Numbered from the stretch's first letter, positions 1 to 36,850 are shown. The stretch is 64,000 bases of DNA from Limanda limanda (GCF_963576545.1 NC_083638.1:6889522-6953521), one strand, 5' to 3'. Numbers and translations are program-made. Notes: generated by a model from the letters alone, not told the origin.

Positions 1-340
1 AAATCCTGTGATTTGACAAACTTTCTGTCCCTGTCTCTGTTTCCTGTCTTGTCTTTTCGTCTCTGTCTCGGTGGCCGAGCAGGATCCCACAATCTGGCAG
101 GATGTGGTGAGCCGCTGTTAGTGTCCATGTCCTGCACATGTCCTCATAGTAAACTCACTGTCCTTTCATACTCTTTACTTTAACACTCAAATCTGCACAT
201 AACCGTATGAGGTGTTGTGTTCTTTTGAATAACTAATGTAAATAAAATAGCATCTCAGCACATTTTTTGGACTAACATCACTATTTATTTTTGTAGTTTA
301 CGCTCTGTTGTCCACATCGATGTTGTTTGTTTCTCCTCAG

Positions 341-8741
<8,401 letters not shown>

Positions 8742-8770
8742 TCCGTCTCTCCATCCGTCCATCACTCCGA

Positions 8771-9130
8771 CTGTCTGTCTGTCCCCCTGTATGTCCCTCA
8801 CTGTCTGTCTGTCCACCTGTATGTCCCTCACCGTCTGTCTGTCCACCTGTATGTCCCTCACTGTCTGTCTGTCCACCTGTATGTCCCTCACCGTCTGTCT
8901 GTCCACCTGTATGTCCCTCACCGTCTGTCTGTCCACCTGTCTGTCCCTCACTGTCTGTCTGTCCACCTGTATGTCCCTCACTGTCTGTCTGTCCACCTGT
9001 ATGTCCCTCACTGTCTGTCTGTCCACCTGTATGTCCCTCACTGTCTGTCTGTCCACCTGTATGTCCCTCACCGTCTGTCTGTCCACCTGTATGTCCCTCA
9101 CTGTCGGTCTGTCCACCTGTATGTCCCTCA
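8771..9130 (+). repeat. 30-bp minisatellite, 12 copies, KCNQ1 3' UTR
   Basis: Twelve head-to-tail 30-bp units, containing GTCTGTCTGTCCACCTGTAT, start 30 bp after the KCNQ1 stop codon. Units differ mainly at a C/T position in (C/T)GTCTGTC and at a few single sites. Further imperfect CATC/CTGT-rich sequence continues to about 9310. The open frames it creates on both strands are repeat artefacts. Confidence 0.95.
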
Positions 9131-9618
9131 CCGTCTGTACATCCATCCACTGTTGTTCCTATCCCATTCATCCATCTCTGTCCATCTCTATCCATCCATT
9201 CAGCTTTTCGTCAGTCCACCCACTGTTATTTCTATCCCATCCAATCCGTCTGTCTGTCCATCCGTCCATCCATCCATCCATCCGTATATTTATTCCATCC
9301 GTCCATCTCTCTTATCAGAAACATCTCATGAGACTGTTAATAAGTGAAAGAGAAGAAAGAAATGAAATGATTTCCATGTTGGTTTGTTTCATAGCAGAAG
9401 TCTGTTAGATGTATTCAGGCTAAAGCAGCAGCATCATGTTCTGTGATTCAATATCATATAAATATATATATATTTGAAATCATTTTAATCACCTTCATCT
9501 TTGGGGAGAGGCCTTATATTTCATTACTTCTCATATCATTTTAATCAATTGCTGTTTTCCCCTTTTTAATTTTAATTTCACCTTTTCTCGCGAATGTTTA
9601 GACGTATTCTTCTGTAGC

Positions 9619-9624
9619 AATAAA
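9619..9624 (+). terminator. Probable KCNQ1 polyadenylation signal (AATAAA)
   Basis: A canonical AATAAA lies about 880 bp after the KCNQ1 stop and is followed by a GT-rich stretch (GATTGTGG, then GTTTACTTGTTGTGT at about 9653-9667). No better hexamer was noticed between the stop and here. Confidence 0.5.
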
Positions 9625-9649
9625 TGATTGTGGTTATTATTATTATTAC

Positions 9650-10312
9650 CGAGTGTTTACTTGTTGTGTCCGGTGCCTTCGGGGGGAATCTCTGACTCAA
9701 ACAAATGAGCTAATTAATTCAGTTTCAGTCGATGGGTTCGTTCTTGGTAAAAGTTTATATTATCATATTAATAACAGAGTGTCTTTACTCTTTCTCTTCC
9801 CTCCTCGTGTCATCAGTCAGAATGATGTTTAACCTTTGCGGCTCCACACCGAGGTTCCTTTGCAGTCACACGTATCACCACGACTGTGTCGGCAGCAGAC
9901 TTTCCTTTGTTGTCTTGAGGTGGGGGTGTCCGCCGAGTCCGAGCTGACGGCTAATACCACGGGCTTTACACATGTGACCTTTGGGCAGCAGCTGGCGACC
10001 TTTCCCCCCCCCCGCCGGCCGTCCGTGGGGTGCCTTTACATTCCTTCACTGGAGTGGCCGAGTGGAAGAAAAGGCCCAAGCGACCATCTGCCTCTGGTGT
10101 CCACAACAATGGGCCCCACCCTCCTTAAGTGTGCTGAGGGTGTCCGGCCTTTGTCCCGACCCGAGCTGGGTGAGGGGGGAGTTTGTTTACGAGGAGGCTG
10201 TAAAATGTTTTTGCCCCCCCCCCCCCCCCCCCGGTGATGAGCGTTACTTTGGATGTTGGCAGAGGAAGTCGGTAATTAGTCGTAGAGCCATAAACACTAA
10301 ATAAATAAGGAG

Positions 10313-10346
<34 letters not shown>

Positions 10347-11833
10347 CTGAATGACTTCTCTGGGAAAATATTTACAGTGGGAATAAAAAAAAAGAGTATT
10401 TTCAGCAAAAAACATTTTATTTGCTTAAATGCACAAATCTATAAATATGTCAAAGTGACTCGGAGTTTTAATGGATTTAACTTTCACTTCTCAAACCTGC
10501 ATGTGGGTGTAGCTGCTGGAGTCTGCACACTTTCCTGAAATGATTCTGAGCGACTGTAAGTGGGAAAACAAATGTCTGAGTCACTTTCTCTGGACATATT
10601 CACAAACCTTTCCTGCAGCCCTCTTTAGTAAGGTATCCGAAAATGTCCGAGAGAGTAAACATGTCCTTAAAAATGTCCTTAAAATTCAAAACTGAAGTAT
10701 CTCACAAACACCTCAGGAGGACCGAGAGGAGCCATGAACATAGAAAACACAGAAGAAGACTTTAAAAAGCTTTTGAGGACAAGGGCCCTTACAGCAAAAA
10801 GGCCAGACCTAATTTTCTCTGCGATTTTCAGACTTAATGCTGAAAACACATGTAGTAGATGGCTTCTGCATCAGATGGACTAACTTCAGCCGTCTCTGCA
10901 GTTTTCCTCTTTCATCTTTTTCGAATTATCTCCACAAAGGAAGTTGTTGTCTGTTGTCTGTTTGTCTCTTAGCAGGTTTACGCTAAAACTGCACTAACGA
11001 CTTTCACCAAAATTGCTGTAATGGTCGTTCTGATGGAGAAGCGCGAGTTTCTCTTCAGCCGTGCGCTCTCTAGTTTGGTTAATGCATTTTCTACTTTTAA
11101 AAATCGGACTAACAACCTGTTGAGAAGACGTCCCAGTCATGATTTCAGGATTTTTATTTCAGGCCTAGATTAATTTCAACACTTTCAGCAGGAGCACATC
11201 ACCGGGATGATAATTGCCTCAATCACAGCAGTGGTCTTCATTCACTGATGATGCACTGAGCAGCTTGTGTGTGTTTTTATCTTTAAGAGAATATAACCAG
11301 GCGGTGGGTGGGGACACCGGGAGCCCACGGGACCCTTTGATTATTGATTCCTTGTCCGGTGAAACTAAAAATACCCCCCGGCGGAGCGGAGAGTCACAAC
11401 ATCATCTGTTCCTCATTTAGACGTAACGCACTTAACATTGTTTGTCCTTGGCAGCGAGTCATTTAATAATGCAAATGTGATGTTGGCTCTTTCTGTTACG
11501 CTCGTGGGTAAATATGAACTCAACCCTCCCTCCCCCCATCCCTCCTCCTGGCGGTGCTGACACACTCACACACTAACACACTCACAACACACACAGACAC
11601 ACACACACACACAAGCTTCAAACTGGGCACATGTTGGGATAAAGGCTGCCTCGACTATGAAAAGGGGAAAAAGTGAAGACAAGAGAGAAGCTGAGGAAAG
11701 ACCTGGGGGGGGGGGGGTTCTAAAGGCTGATTTGCAGGTGAAATGATGGCACACTCTGCTTTGTGGCCATTGTCCTGAGCTCTTGCCAGATGGCCTCCTA
11801 AAGTGCTTCAGAGCAGAACCCCCCCCCCAACAG

Positions 11834-11890
<57 letters not shown>

Positions 11891-12860
11891 GGGGGTGCAT
11901 GTGCGTCCGTGGGGTTCAGTCTCACTAATGGGCTAATTTGGCAGCTACAGCTCATATTAAGTGGTTTAATTTTAAGATTGACAGCCTGGTCCCTAGGATT
12001 GTGATTATGGAATATCTCATAAAACCTCTCATAATGCATTTCACATTAGATAATATGATGTAATATACGACAGATGATAAGCTTGACCTATGTGGAAAAT
12101 GTGTCTGCAGTATAAAAACACACGGTATAAAAACCTGCAATAACTTTAAAGATGTTTTGTCCAACTTATAACTTGAATTGATTTTTTTTCTATATGTTTA
12201 CACAGGGACACTTTAACATTATCAGCGTGCTCATCTGCCTCAGAGTCAGCATAAAACCAACGATCTGTTTTCTCACAGGACTGCAGCTATATTGAAAAAC
12301 ACAATCATCTTCAAATCTATATACCGACGGCGTAATTTATAAATCTCAGACCAGTGTTTTGAAGCTTTACGATGTTTTTTTAAAAGCTGAAAACTCAGGA
12401 AAGCAGCTGAAGTGTTCATCATGTGTATAAAGAGCAGTCGGACAAGAATGGGACTTAACGGCTTAATCTGTGTCCAGTGCAAGATTTTAGCCACAGAAAC
12501 ATTTTCACAATGCACCAGAGACATGTTGCACATAAGAATGTTTCATTTCCTATGATACAAATAACTGTTTTTGCAGTTATCTTCTGCAGGAACCCTGGAA
12601 GGCATAAACTTTACTGGACTATTTGTGAGGCATTCACTGGAGAACTGAAGTAAACTTTCAGAACTGTTGGGATAAGGAATCAAATCAAATCAGTGAAGAA
12701 AGTTCTGCGCATAAAAAATGTTTTGGGTGCGTGTGAATAATCAATTTGCATTAATCAACGAGTGAATTCCAAGTTGTTATTTATCATGTTTTTGTTTGCA
12801 AATGGAAAGTCACAATGCTGAAAGGAAAACACCCCGGAGCAGAAAATACAATAAGACCAA
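9650..12860. other. Intergenic region between KCNQ1 and CDKN1C (convergent 3' ends)
   Basis: I found no exon with splice signals or recognisable protein. It holds a C run (10213-10232), a T run (10314-10340), a short G run (11706-11717) and CA tracts at about 11578-11613 and 11833-11888. The non-repeat stretch at about 11200-11480 could be regulatory, but nothing in it is diagnostic. Confidence 0.6.
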
Positions 12861-12874
12861 AATAAGGAATCAAA

Positions 12875-12895
12875 CAGTTTATTAAAACTGAAATA
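12875..12895 (-). terminator. Probable CDKN1C polyadenylation signal
   Basis: On the minus strand AATAAACTG occurs here (plus strand CAGTTTATT), about 410 bp beyond the CDKN1C stop, after an A/T-rich 3' UTR. Other A/T-rich candidates closer to the stop cannot be excluded. Confidence 0.4.
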
Positions 12896-13296
12896 TTTGT
12901 TAAAATTTACAAGCTTCTTGCGTCTCAGCCATTGAGGACAAAATAGTGCTTTTTGTAAATATCATTAATCGAAGCAGCTCCGTACATTAAAATCCATTCA
13001 AAAGATACAAGAACAATAGGAACAAAAATACATTCTCTTGTTTGAATGTTCAAAAACTTGAAAAAACAACATCATGATAAGTTAAACAAACATTTTTAGA
13101 ATAAATAAAAAAATGCCCATAAATAATATAAATAACACAAAATTGTAGAATTTCATGTCAGGAACACACACACACACACACAAATAAAAATGAAATACTT
13201 TAAATTAAAATAACGTTAAATCCCTTGGGTCCAGTCCAGGTAGATGTTCTGCATGTGGAAATATACATAGTCTTTAAGTTTTGTTCGGCAGATTGT

Positions 13297-13944
13297 TCAT
13301 CTTATTGTTTTGCACTGAGTTGCGTCACTGGAGCTTGTGTGGGTCTGGATCTTAGTGTCTGTCGATCTCCTCCTCTTTGCGAAGAAATCTGCAAGAAGAA
13401 AGAAGAAGTTAGGATGAGACCAAGTTCTCCAAATAAGAATATGTTACAGGATGAAGTAAAATATTGAAAAACACATTGTGCATTTGTAGTTTTCTGCTTG
13501 TTCCTCACCTGTAATTCGTGCGTAATTCCGGGCTTTGGCTGCGGGTTTGGAGAGAGACCTCTTCCTCCGGACGGGCGTCACCTCAGCGGGTCGCTTGGTG
13601 TTGAGGATGCGGGGACAGTTCTCCTGGTTGGTCCCTGCGCTTCCTCCACCATCCACACCATCACCTCCATCACCACCAGCACCATCCTCCTCCTCCGGGG
13701 TACCAGCAGCCTCCCTGGGCTCCGCAGGCTCCAGGTAGAAAGCAGCAGCGCAGTCCGATGGCATCTCCTCCCACTGGAACCGGCCGGGCAGCGGAGTCTC
13801 CTCCTGGAAGTTGAAGTTCCAGCGGCGGGTGTCCTGCTCGCTCATCTCCCGCAGCCGGAGCTTCAGGTCCCGGCGCAGCTGCTCCTGGTCCACGGGGCCG
13901 AACAGGCTCCGGCACACCGACTCCCTGCGGCTGATGGAGGTCAT
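13297..13944 (-). CDS. cdkn1c: CDKN1C (p57/Kip2-type) cyclin-dependent kinase inhibitor
   Basis: The product is a nuclear inhibitor of cyclin-CDK complexes. It has two coding exons, 13944-13509 and 13388-13297, joined in phase (ACA G|AT), giving 175 residues. The CDI domain spans about residues 8-72: cyclin-binding CRSLFGPVD (11-19), CDK-binding RRWNFNFQEETPLPGRFQWEE, and AAAFYLE, whose FY would enter the ATP pocket. An acidic, Gly-rich linker follows (about 80-105). Then come the basic TPVRRKRSLSK (probable nuclear signal) and a C-terminus ITDFFAKRRRSTD. That tail resembles the p57 end and the p21 PCNA-binding box, and argues against p27. An upstream in-frame ATG gives a longer frame lacking CDI features, so the start at 13944 is preferred. 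Proximity to KCNQ1 supports CDKN1C. The family's terminal QTPRKR degron is not seen. Confidence 0.92.
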
Positions 13945-14055
13945 TGTGCAGATGGGGGTTTTCCTGGAGAGTCTCTGTGCAGATTGGATGAGTGAAGCTG
14001 CTGCTGTCTCCGTCTCTTGGCCTCTTGGTCTGATGCGTGATTTGGCTGCAGGGAG

Positions 14056-14118
14056 CTTTAAAAGCGACGGGACGCACGAAGCTGTGTTTGTACACAATGA
14101 GAGCAGGACGCTGATTGG
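14056..14118 (-). promoter_or_regulatory. Probable CDKN1C core promoter (TATA-like and CCAAT)
   Basis: On the minus strand a CCAAT box (CAGCCAATCAG, about 14110-14120) lies upstream of a TATA-like CTTTTAAAG (14056-14064), in normal order and about 50 bp apart. Transcription would be expected to start near 14030, leaving a short 5' UTR before the ATG at 13944. Confidence 0.55.
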
Positions 14119-14465
14119 CTGCGGAGGTCTGAATTGGAGGTTAAAGGGGCGGAGGGTGAGGGTCATCCATTGTGTGATGACGACCATTGACACAATAAAT
14201 AAAAAACTCATTGTTTATATATAAATGAACCAGTTCAGCCAATGATGGCCTTCGGGTTCTGGGCTAAACTAAATGGATATGAGCCTAAATCTGGGTTTGA
14301 CCCCCAGTGACCCCAGTGGTAGATGCTGAATAAAGCCTCAATTATCACAAAAGAAACGTGGGCCACCTTTGGCACCTTTATCTGACATGAGGTATTGTTA
14401 TGGCCCAATTTCCATCTTCCCTAGTGCTATTTAGCCCGGACGTGGGCCAAAACAATCTTGGATCC

Positions 14466-15070
14466 AACCTGCCTGTTTGGAAAGGGCTGTTTACTTGGCC
14501 TGTGTTGATGCTCTGCAGCTTCTGGAGAATTATTTCTTGTCTTTAGCGAGTGCTTTACAATATACTGCCACTTTTTATTGTTTGTGCTGGATGTTGTGTG
14601 CAGAGTTGAAAACTTTGCGTTCATCCTACCTGGTTTATCTGCAATGAGGATTTTATAGTCAATGATTTTCAGACCCAAATCCAGAACTTTTAAAGAGAAA
14701 ATCTCTGTAACTCAGGTCCATATAAAGCATTAAGGCAACAAAGTGAACATTACACTATTACCTTAAGGACAAACTCTGTACCCGGAAGTTATTCCATAAA
14801 TGTTGCTTCCAAGACGGAGATCAGCACCAGTAACTAAAGTATAACTGTCTGTGTCAGGTGGATGTTGCTGCTGTAGTTTATCTGTGGACGTGGAAGAAAA
14901 CATGTTCAACTTGCCCCCGATGACTTCTGCAGAGCGTGTTAATTAAATTTGTATTAATTTGAACCTGTTGTGGGTCTGAACTGCACCAAAGTTACCACGG
15001 ATGTTCCCGAGGACATTGAGAATTCACATACCAAGTGTCAAGCTGATGAAATGAATGGTTTCCACAGACG
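14466..15070 (+). repeat. Dispersed repeat family, copy A
   Basis: The motif order GCCTGTTTGGA, GTGTTGATGCTCTGCAG, TTCATCCTACCTGG, CAATGAGGATTTTATAGTCA, GGACGTGGAAGAAAACATGT and TTGTATTAATTTGAACCTG recurs in diverged form at 27,735-28,390. The 3' part (GGTCTGAACTGCACCAAAG, GAGAATTCACATACCAAG, GATGAAATGAATGGTT) matches a repeat I recall as very common in percomorph fish. No coding domain was recognised. Confidence 0.65.
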
Positions 15071-15274
15071 TAGATACAGCGGTAACGTTTTTCCTAACCA
15101 ACCATCAGTCTTTAATCTTATCCTTGGTGCATGTGACCTTTACATTTTGAAGTGTTGTCATTGTGAGTCCATCCTACTTTTCATTTCATTTCCCTGTTGC
15201 AGCTGTTAGTGAGTAAAAACCCTGGTTGCAGCCGTTCTGTTCCTGTTCAGCCTCTGTGCATTTCTTCTTCTCAG

Positions 15275-15405
15275 TGAACTGAATCAAGATGCAGTACTTC
15301 AGCCGAGCCTCCAGGGAGCGGTGATAAGTGGCCGCTACCGGGATTTCTGCCTGCGGGCCAACGAGGGCAGAGTCTTCTCAAGACTGAGAGTTAAATGTAT
15401 GGTCT
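15275..15405 (+). other. Orphan exon-like open frame between CDKN1C and TRPM5
   Basis: A strong acceptor-like tract (TTTCTTCTTCTCAG, ending at 15274) precedes an open frame with C/G-ending codons, unlike the A/T-rich surroundings. It includes SGRYRDFCLRANEGRVFSRL before a stop at 15404-15406. I do not recognise the protein. No good donor follows (GTTAAA only). It could be a decayed exon, a retro-copy or chance. Confidence 0.25.
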
Positions 15406-16598
15406 GAAATGAGAACATGGTTCAAATCAGGAGAAGAGGTTTTCTTTAAGTTACATATAGGTCAGGACGAGAGTAATTAAAAAGTCTTTGCTTTAATTGC
15501 TTTTCATTCCCATTGGAAGATGAGTCTCCACAGGTTGGAGTTTGTACAAATGTTCCAGTTTTGACATTTCCTCTCGAAACCCAAATCACGTGTGTGATAA
15601 TTAATATCTGAAAGTGTAATTTCTACTCAAGTAAAAAATAATTTCTTTAACTTTGACTGAGAAACTTGAGGCTGGTCCTGTCCTCACTCACCTTATCAGA
15701 CTCTTAAAGCTCCCAGTGAAACCACAGACTGGTTTTCTGAACACACACTGTGCAGCTCCACTGGAGACATGGGGGGTTATGGGTCTTGCACCAGGGCACC
15801 TTCACTTGGTCATGATCTGGCCAAAACTGACTGGGATTCAAACCTTCACAGGGTCATTATAATATGAAAAAATGGTTTGGAATATTGAGCCACGAGTCTG
15901 GAAAGTTGCTGCTCGATGTGTTCGGCTCAGTTCAGTTCAGTTGTTGTGTCCCAGGTGGGAAACTTAGCTCGAGTCAGGTGCACAAGATAAACACAACAGT
16001 ACAGGTAAAAAAACAATAATAAAGTGAAAGTACAGATATGTTTCCAATGCAGAGGTGTCTCCATAACAACTAAACAAAGACTGATCCACAACACCCCCGA
16101 TCCCCAAAATGACCGATCGGAGAATAAGCTTCACTACGTCTCTAACTTTGTTCTGCTTCGGAACAAATAACTTTCAGATGTTGTGTTATTGATCAGAGTT
16201 TGCTACGGGCTGCAACTTTGTTTGTGAACTTTCGTTATATAAAAAAATATCTTTTATTTGCTTTGTATTCCACTTTAATTTACTCTGATCCCGTAACCTC
16301 TATTCTGCTGCTTATCGAACAAGTGCTATTTATGAAGAAACCAGGATTATTCATATAGACCTTGTAATTGCAGAGCTATACTCATTTATTTTAACAGGCA
16401 CAAGCCTGAGGATCGGGGCCAGGTGGAGAGATTAAATTATTTTCCTATTTTCCACTGATTTGAAATGTGTACAGTTATAAAATTGTATATTGGTACATAA
16501 AACATGTAGGAAGTAAGTCACGTGACACCTGAAGTGTGTCTGTGGCCAGCAGGTGTGTGTGGTGCTGATGAGAGGAAAGAGGCCACAGGCCAACCGAC

Positions 16599-16783
16599 AT
16601 GCAAAGTGACGGAGATGAGGCAAGGCCGCGATTGGCCGGAGGGAGAGTCCCACCTTTGACCCACTTCCTGATGGCCCAGGTACTTCACCTGAGGGACAGA
16701 AGGAAAACGTCCCCTCACAGGTGTGGTTCAGCAGGAGGAGTTGATCTTTCCCAGACATGCAGGGGAGAAAAGAGATACCTCTG
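16599..16783 (+). promoter_or_regulatory. Candidate TRPM5 5' exon
   Basis: An open frame from ATG 16599 (alternative ATG 16671) runs into a good donor (CTCTG|GTGAGT, exon end 16783). It leaves two bases of a codon, exactly what the exon starting at 19527 needs. A CACGTG E-box (about 16519) and an inverted CCAAT (about 16630) are nearby. It may be a 5' UTR exon with translation from 19603, or encode an extended N-terminus. Nothing in it resembles known TRPM5. Confidence 0.3.
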
Positions 16784-18330
16784 GTGAGTGTTTATCACGT
16801 TTGAACAGGCCTATGAAAGAATGTTATATATTGTTTATAATGACAAGTGTTTAAACTTAGAACTTTGCGCCTACTCTTTGTATTTTTCTACTTTATGTGT
16901 TGCATGATGAAAAATTGCATATGGTTTTATTTATTTCTAATTTAATGGAGGAAATAATTACACATTTGACTTGAAGATGAAGCCCAAGTTGTGGATTTGG
17001 TGTTTTTCTGAACCATAATTCTGCACCTACAGTATTTCTTCATAAAAACCACGTCCTAAATGAATATTTATAATGATCAAAATCGTTTTATGTATAAATC
17101 CTAACTCTCATGCCTTATTGCAATAATTCAAAAAGAAAAAATACCAATAATTTATTCGAGATTGGAGAATCATTGAAGAATCACATCAATAGTTTTCCTC
17201 AAAAGTTTATATTTCTTTCTTTAGGTAGATACATACATTTATTCTGTGTTTTTTTATTCCAACGATGCATCTTTTGGATCTTGTGTCTAAACCGGATTTT
17301 TCATCCCCACAGTTTAACATTGACTCATATGCTGTAGTTGTGTATTGGCTTTCTGCTTCAGTTACACAAATTGACTCAGACGTCCAGGATCAGCTTCTCT
17401 TCTTCCCGAGAAAAGAGGAGTTCATGGTGAAGCCCCACAGACACACAGTTGGCCCCTCCCTCCCTCCTTCTACCTTTGCATGCAAATCGTCCTGTTTGCA
17501 TACCCAGTCGTCTTCTCTCTCCCCGACCCGGACTCGCAGTCAAATAAAAGCTCCCACAACAAGCTGCTCGCTTACATTAGAGCAGATGGCTCCACACTAA
17601 ATGACTCTCAGCGTGCCTGTTAACCACTGCGCCACCGCTCTATTAAAACACTTCCCTTTCAGTTCAAGGTGCACAGAGAGTCTGCTGCTTTTTGTCAGAG
17701 AAATACAAACTTCTGCTGCATCTTTTATTTTCATCATCTTTCACGAGCGGCTCAAGTGCCCGATGCAAATAAGGCCGGCAAATGAAAGCCATCGTTTACT
17801 CAGGCAAAGGGATAATCTTATTAAAAATGAATGAGTTTCTTTTCTGAACCCGGAGCCATTTATTCCTATGAACATAATCATTGCGAGAAATATGGACTGT
17901 GGCTGTTTTCAGGTTAAAACTCTGCACACACCACATTGTGCACACTTGTATAGGGAGAGTTTTATGTTTAAAGGGTCTTGTTGGAGCTAAATATGAATGT
18001 TTCATGTTCTATATATATATATTTATATATATATATAAACACCTATGTCATCTACTATATATGAGTGACAGCATTTTGTGGTTCAAAGTTCAGGCAGGAA
18101 GCTCTTTGCATATGAGGCGAGGAGGAAAATCCTGATAATTTTGCATTGACCACAAGTACTTCTAAGGACCTTTGCATATGTGATAAGTGAGTGGTTAGTG
18201 AGTCATAAAGCATTAAGGGAAGAGATTGGACGTAATATCTCTGTTCTACATTTGTGTGCAAGGGGACGCTGCAGCCACGGACACGATGCCTCCGATGTGG
18301 GGATGTACTGGAGTGGTCAGAGGAGCACAG

Positions 18331-18365
<35 letters not shown>

Positions 18366-19602
18366 CCGATGACTCATAAACTAATCTATACCATACGTCC
18401 ATGACTATAGTTCAAAGCTCTTATCTGACGCAAGTGACAGCGCTGTTTATTATTCAAGGTGAAAAAAGAGAAGAAAAGAATCAGATCCCCAGAAAACAGA
18501 CGTCCAGATCAGTCCGGTGATTCACGGACAATAAGAGGCCTCAGCTGATTCCAAGTAGAGTTTCCCGTTTAAATTATTCATGATATACATTATTCCCGAG
18601 CTGTAGAATAAAATGCTCCCCTCCAATGTTAAATACTGAGAAAAGCAAAGTGCTGCATCCTTGATACAGTAGATTAAACCATAAAGCTCGTTAAGTACCT
18701 CCAATGAAACTAAATCATACAAACAAGGTTTTTTGTTCAAAGAAACAAACCCGTGTTTCTGCATCTGGATCCACTTCAACACGAGACGCCTCAGATGCCC
18801 AATTAAGGGATGAAAGTGAATATTAAATTACACTCGAGATTAATTCAGTTATATGTCAAACAAAAGAAGAATAAACCGGCATGTAAACCAAATAACAAAA
18901 GAGGGAGTCAACATTTGTTTTCCTGTTGAGGAGGAACTTATTGAACAGGGAACATAAGTGGCTTCATGGTGGCATTTGTCTTTCACTTCCCTTTGATCCA
19001 CAGGTTCACTGTCCTGCAGCGGCGATCAAGCTTGTTCCCTGATAACATGCAAACGAGCAAACAGTGACGGTGAAACTAGATTTTGTAGGTTAGAACACTG
19101 GGTGGTTAAAAGAGAGATTGTGAATTTCCATGTAGAAGCTGTAGAGATCAAAGTAAAACTTCACCTTCAAATTCAGGCCGAAGTTCCTCAAACCTAAATT
19201 ATCTAGATTGTCCCTAACCAAGTAGCTAAGGTGTTGCGGCGCCATACAAATAAAATTGAATTGAATTGAAAGATTTGGATATTGGTTTTCAGCTATAATA
19301 AAAAAGGTGACTCTGGGTTCAATCAGACTCTAAAAAGCTGAGAGTTGAATCTTAAGTCTGCGTCGGAAGGTTCCTCGGTACTTTCTCGACTCCTGGAAAG
19401 TGCGAGGACATGATGTTCCAGGTGAGCAGTTCACCTGAGACTGCGCCTCGGGAGGCAGAACTTCTTTTTCTTCTTCTTTTAACTTTGTGCTTTTCGTAGA
19501 ACCGACTGTATCTTTGTGTCTGTCAGTGTCCTGCTGGGCTGCTCCTGCTGCTCCACGGCAGATGAAACACTGGAGAAAGTAGCCAGAGGCCTGGCCAGCA
19601 GA

Positions 19603-36213
<16,611 letters not shown>

Positions 36214-36492
36214 TATAACAGTCAATCTCTTTATTTATTATTAATATTATGGTACATCGTTCTGTAAGATGATGGAGATGTTGTTTGGACTTTAATTTAA
36301 ATGTATAAAAGGAAGATGCCTGCCTGGTGTTTCATTGTTGTCTCATGTCAGGACACATTGATGCGTCTGCAGCTTCCTGTTGTTGACACACATTCTAACA
36401 ACACGGCTCTGACTGTTCTGTGAAACACAAGGTGGAGCAAGTCATCACATGAGTCACTGTGGTTCCTCAGGAACGTGACAAGCACATACAGG

Positions 36493-36498
36493 AATAAA
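36493..36498 (+). terminator. Probable TRPM5 polyadenylation signal (AATAAA)
   Basis: AATAAA about 280 bp after the TRPM5 stop. It is just upstream of a degraded MITE, so the 3' end may be here. Confidence 0.4.
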
Positions 36499-36539
36499 AC
36501 TCAGCTAAAAGGCAGTTTTTCCTATTATATTGTAACAAT

Positions 36540-36850
36540 GACAATGTTTACATGGACACCAATAATCCATTATTAACCAAACCATTAAGACAATACTCTG
36601 AATAAGACACTGGCATGTAAACAGCAATTTCTGATGACCTTAACCTGAATTAAGGTCAAACTCTGAATAAGGAATAATCAAATTAAGGCATGTAAAGTCT
36701 TCCGACCTTAGTTTCACCATGTTTACCCCTTAATCACATTACTACATCCTAGGGGAGTTTTTACATCATTTACGACACTGACAAGTACATCAGACTCTGT
36801 AATGTAATTATGAAAGGTATATTCTATTAGCAACTCATGTAAACGTTGTC
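36540..36850. mobile_element. Degraded MITE-like inverted-repeat element
   Basis: The left end GACAATGTTTACATG (36540-36554) is the reverse complement of the right end CATGTAAACGTTGTC (36836-36850) with one mismatch. The interior carries repeated ACTCTGAATAAG/GGCATGTAAA motifs. No clear target duplication and no coding remnant were seen, so the superfamily is unassigned. Confidence 0.55.

Larger units (their letters stand above)
13945..19526. other. Intergenic region between CDKN1C and TRPM5 (head to head)
   Basis: This 5.6-kb gap separates divergent CDKN1C and TRPM5. Besides the repeat, the orphan open frame and the candidate TRPM5 5' exon listed separately, it contains a GT microsatellite (18333-18362), a TA tract (18010-18040), a LINE/SINE tail at about 19225-19270 (CATACAAATAAAATTGAATT), and a cluster of octamer-like TTTGCAT/ATGCAAA motifs between 16.6 and 19.1 kb. 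Confidence 0.6.

Noticed and set aside
13498..13995. 165-codon plus-strand frame opposite CDKN1C
   Set aside because: Shadow of the GC-rich CDKN1C exon; no domain and no splice support.
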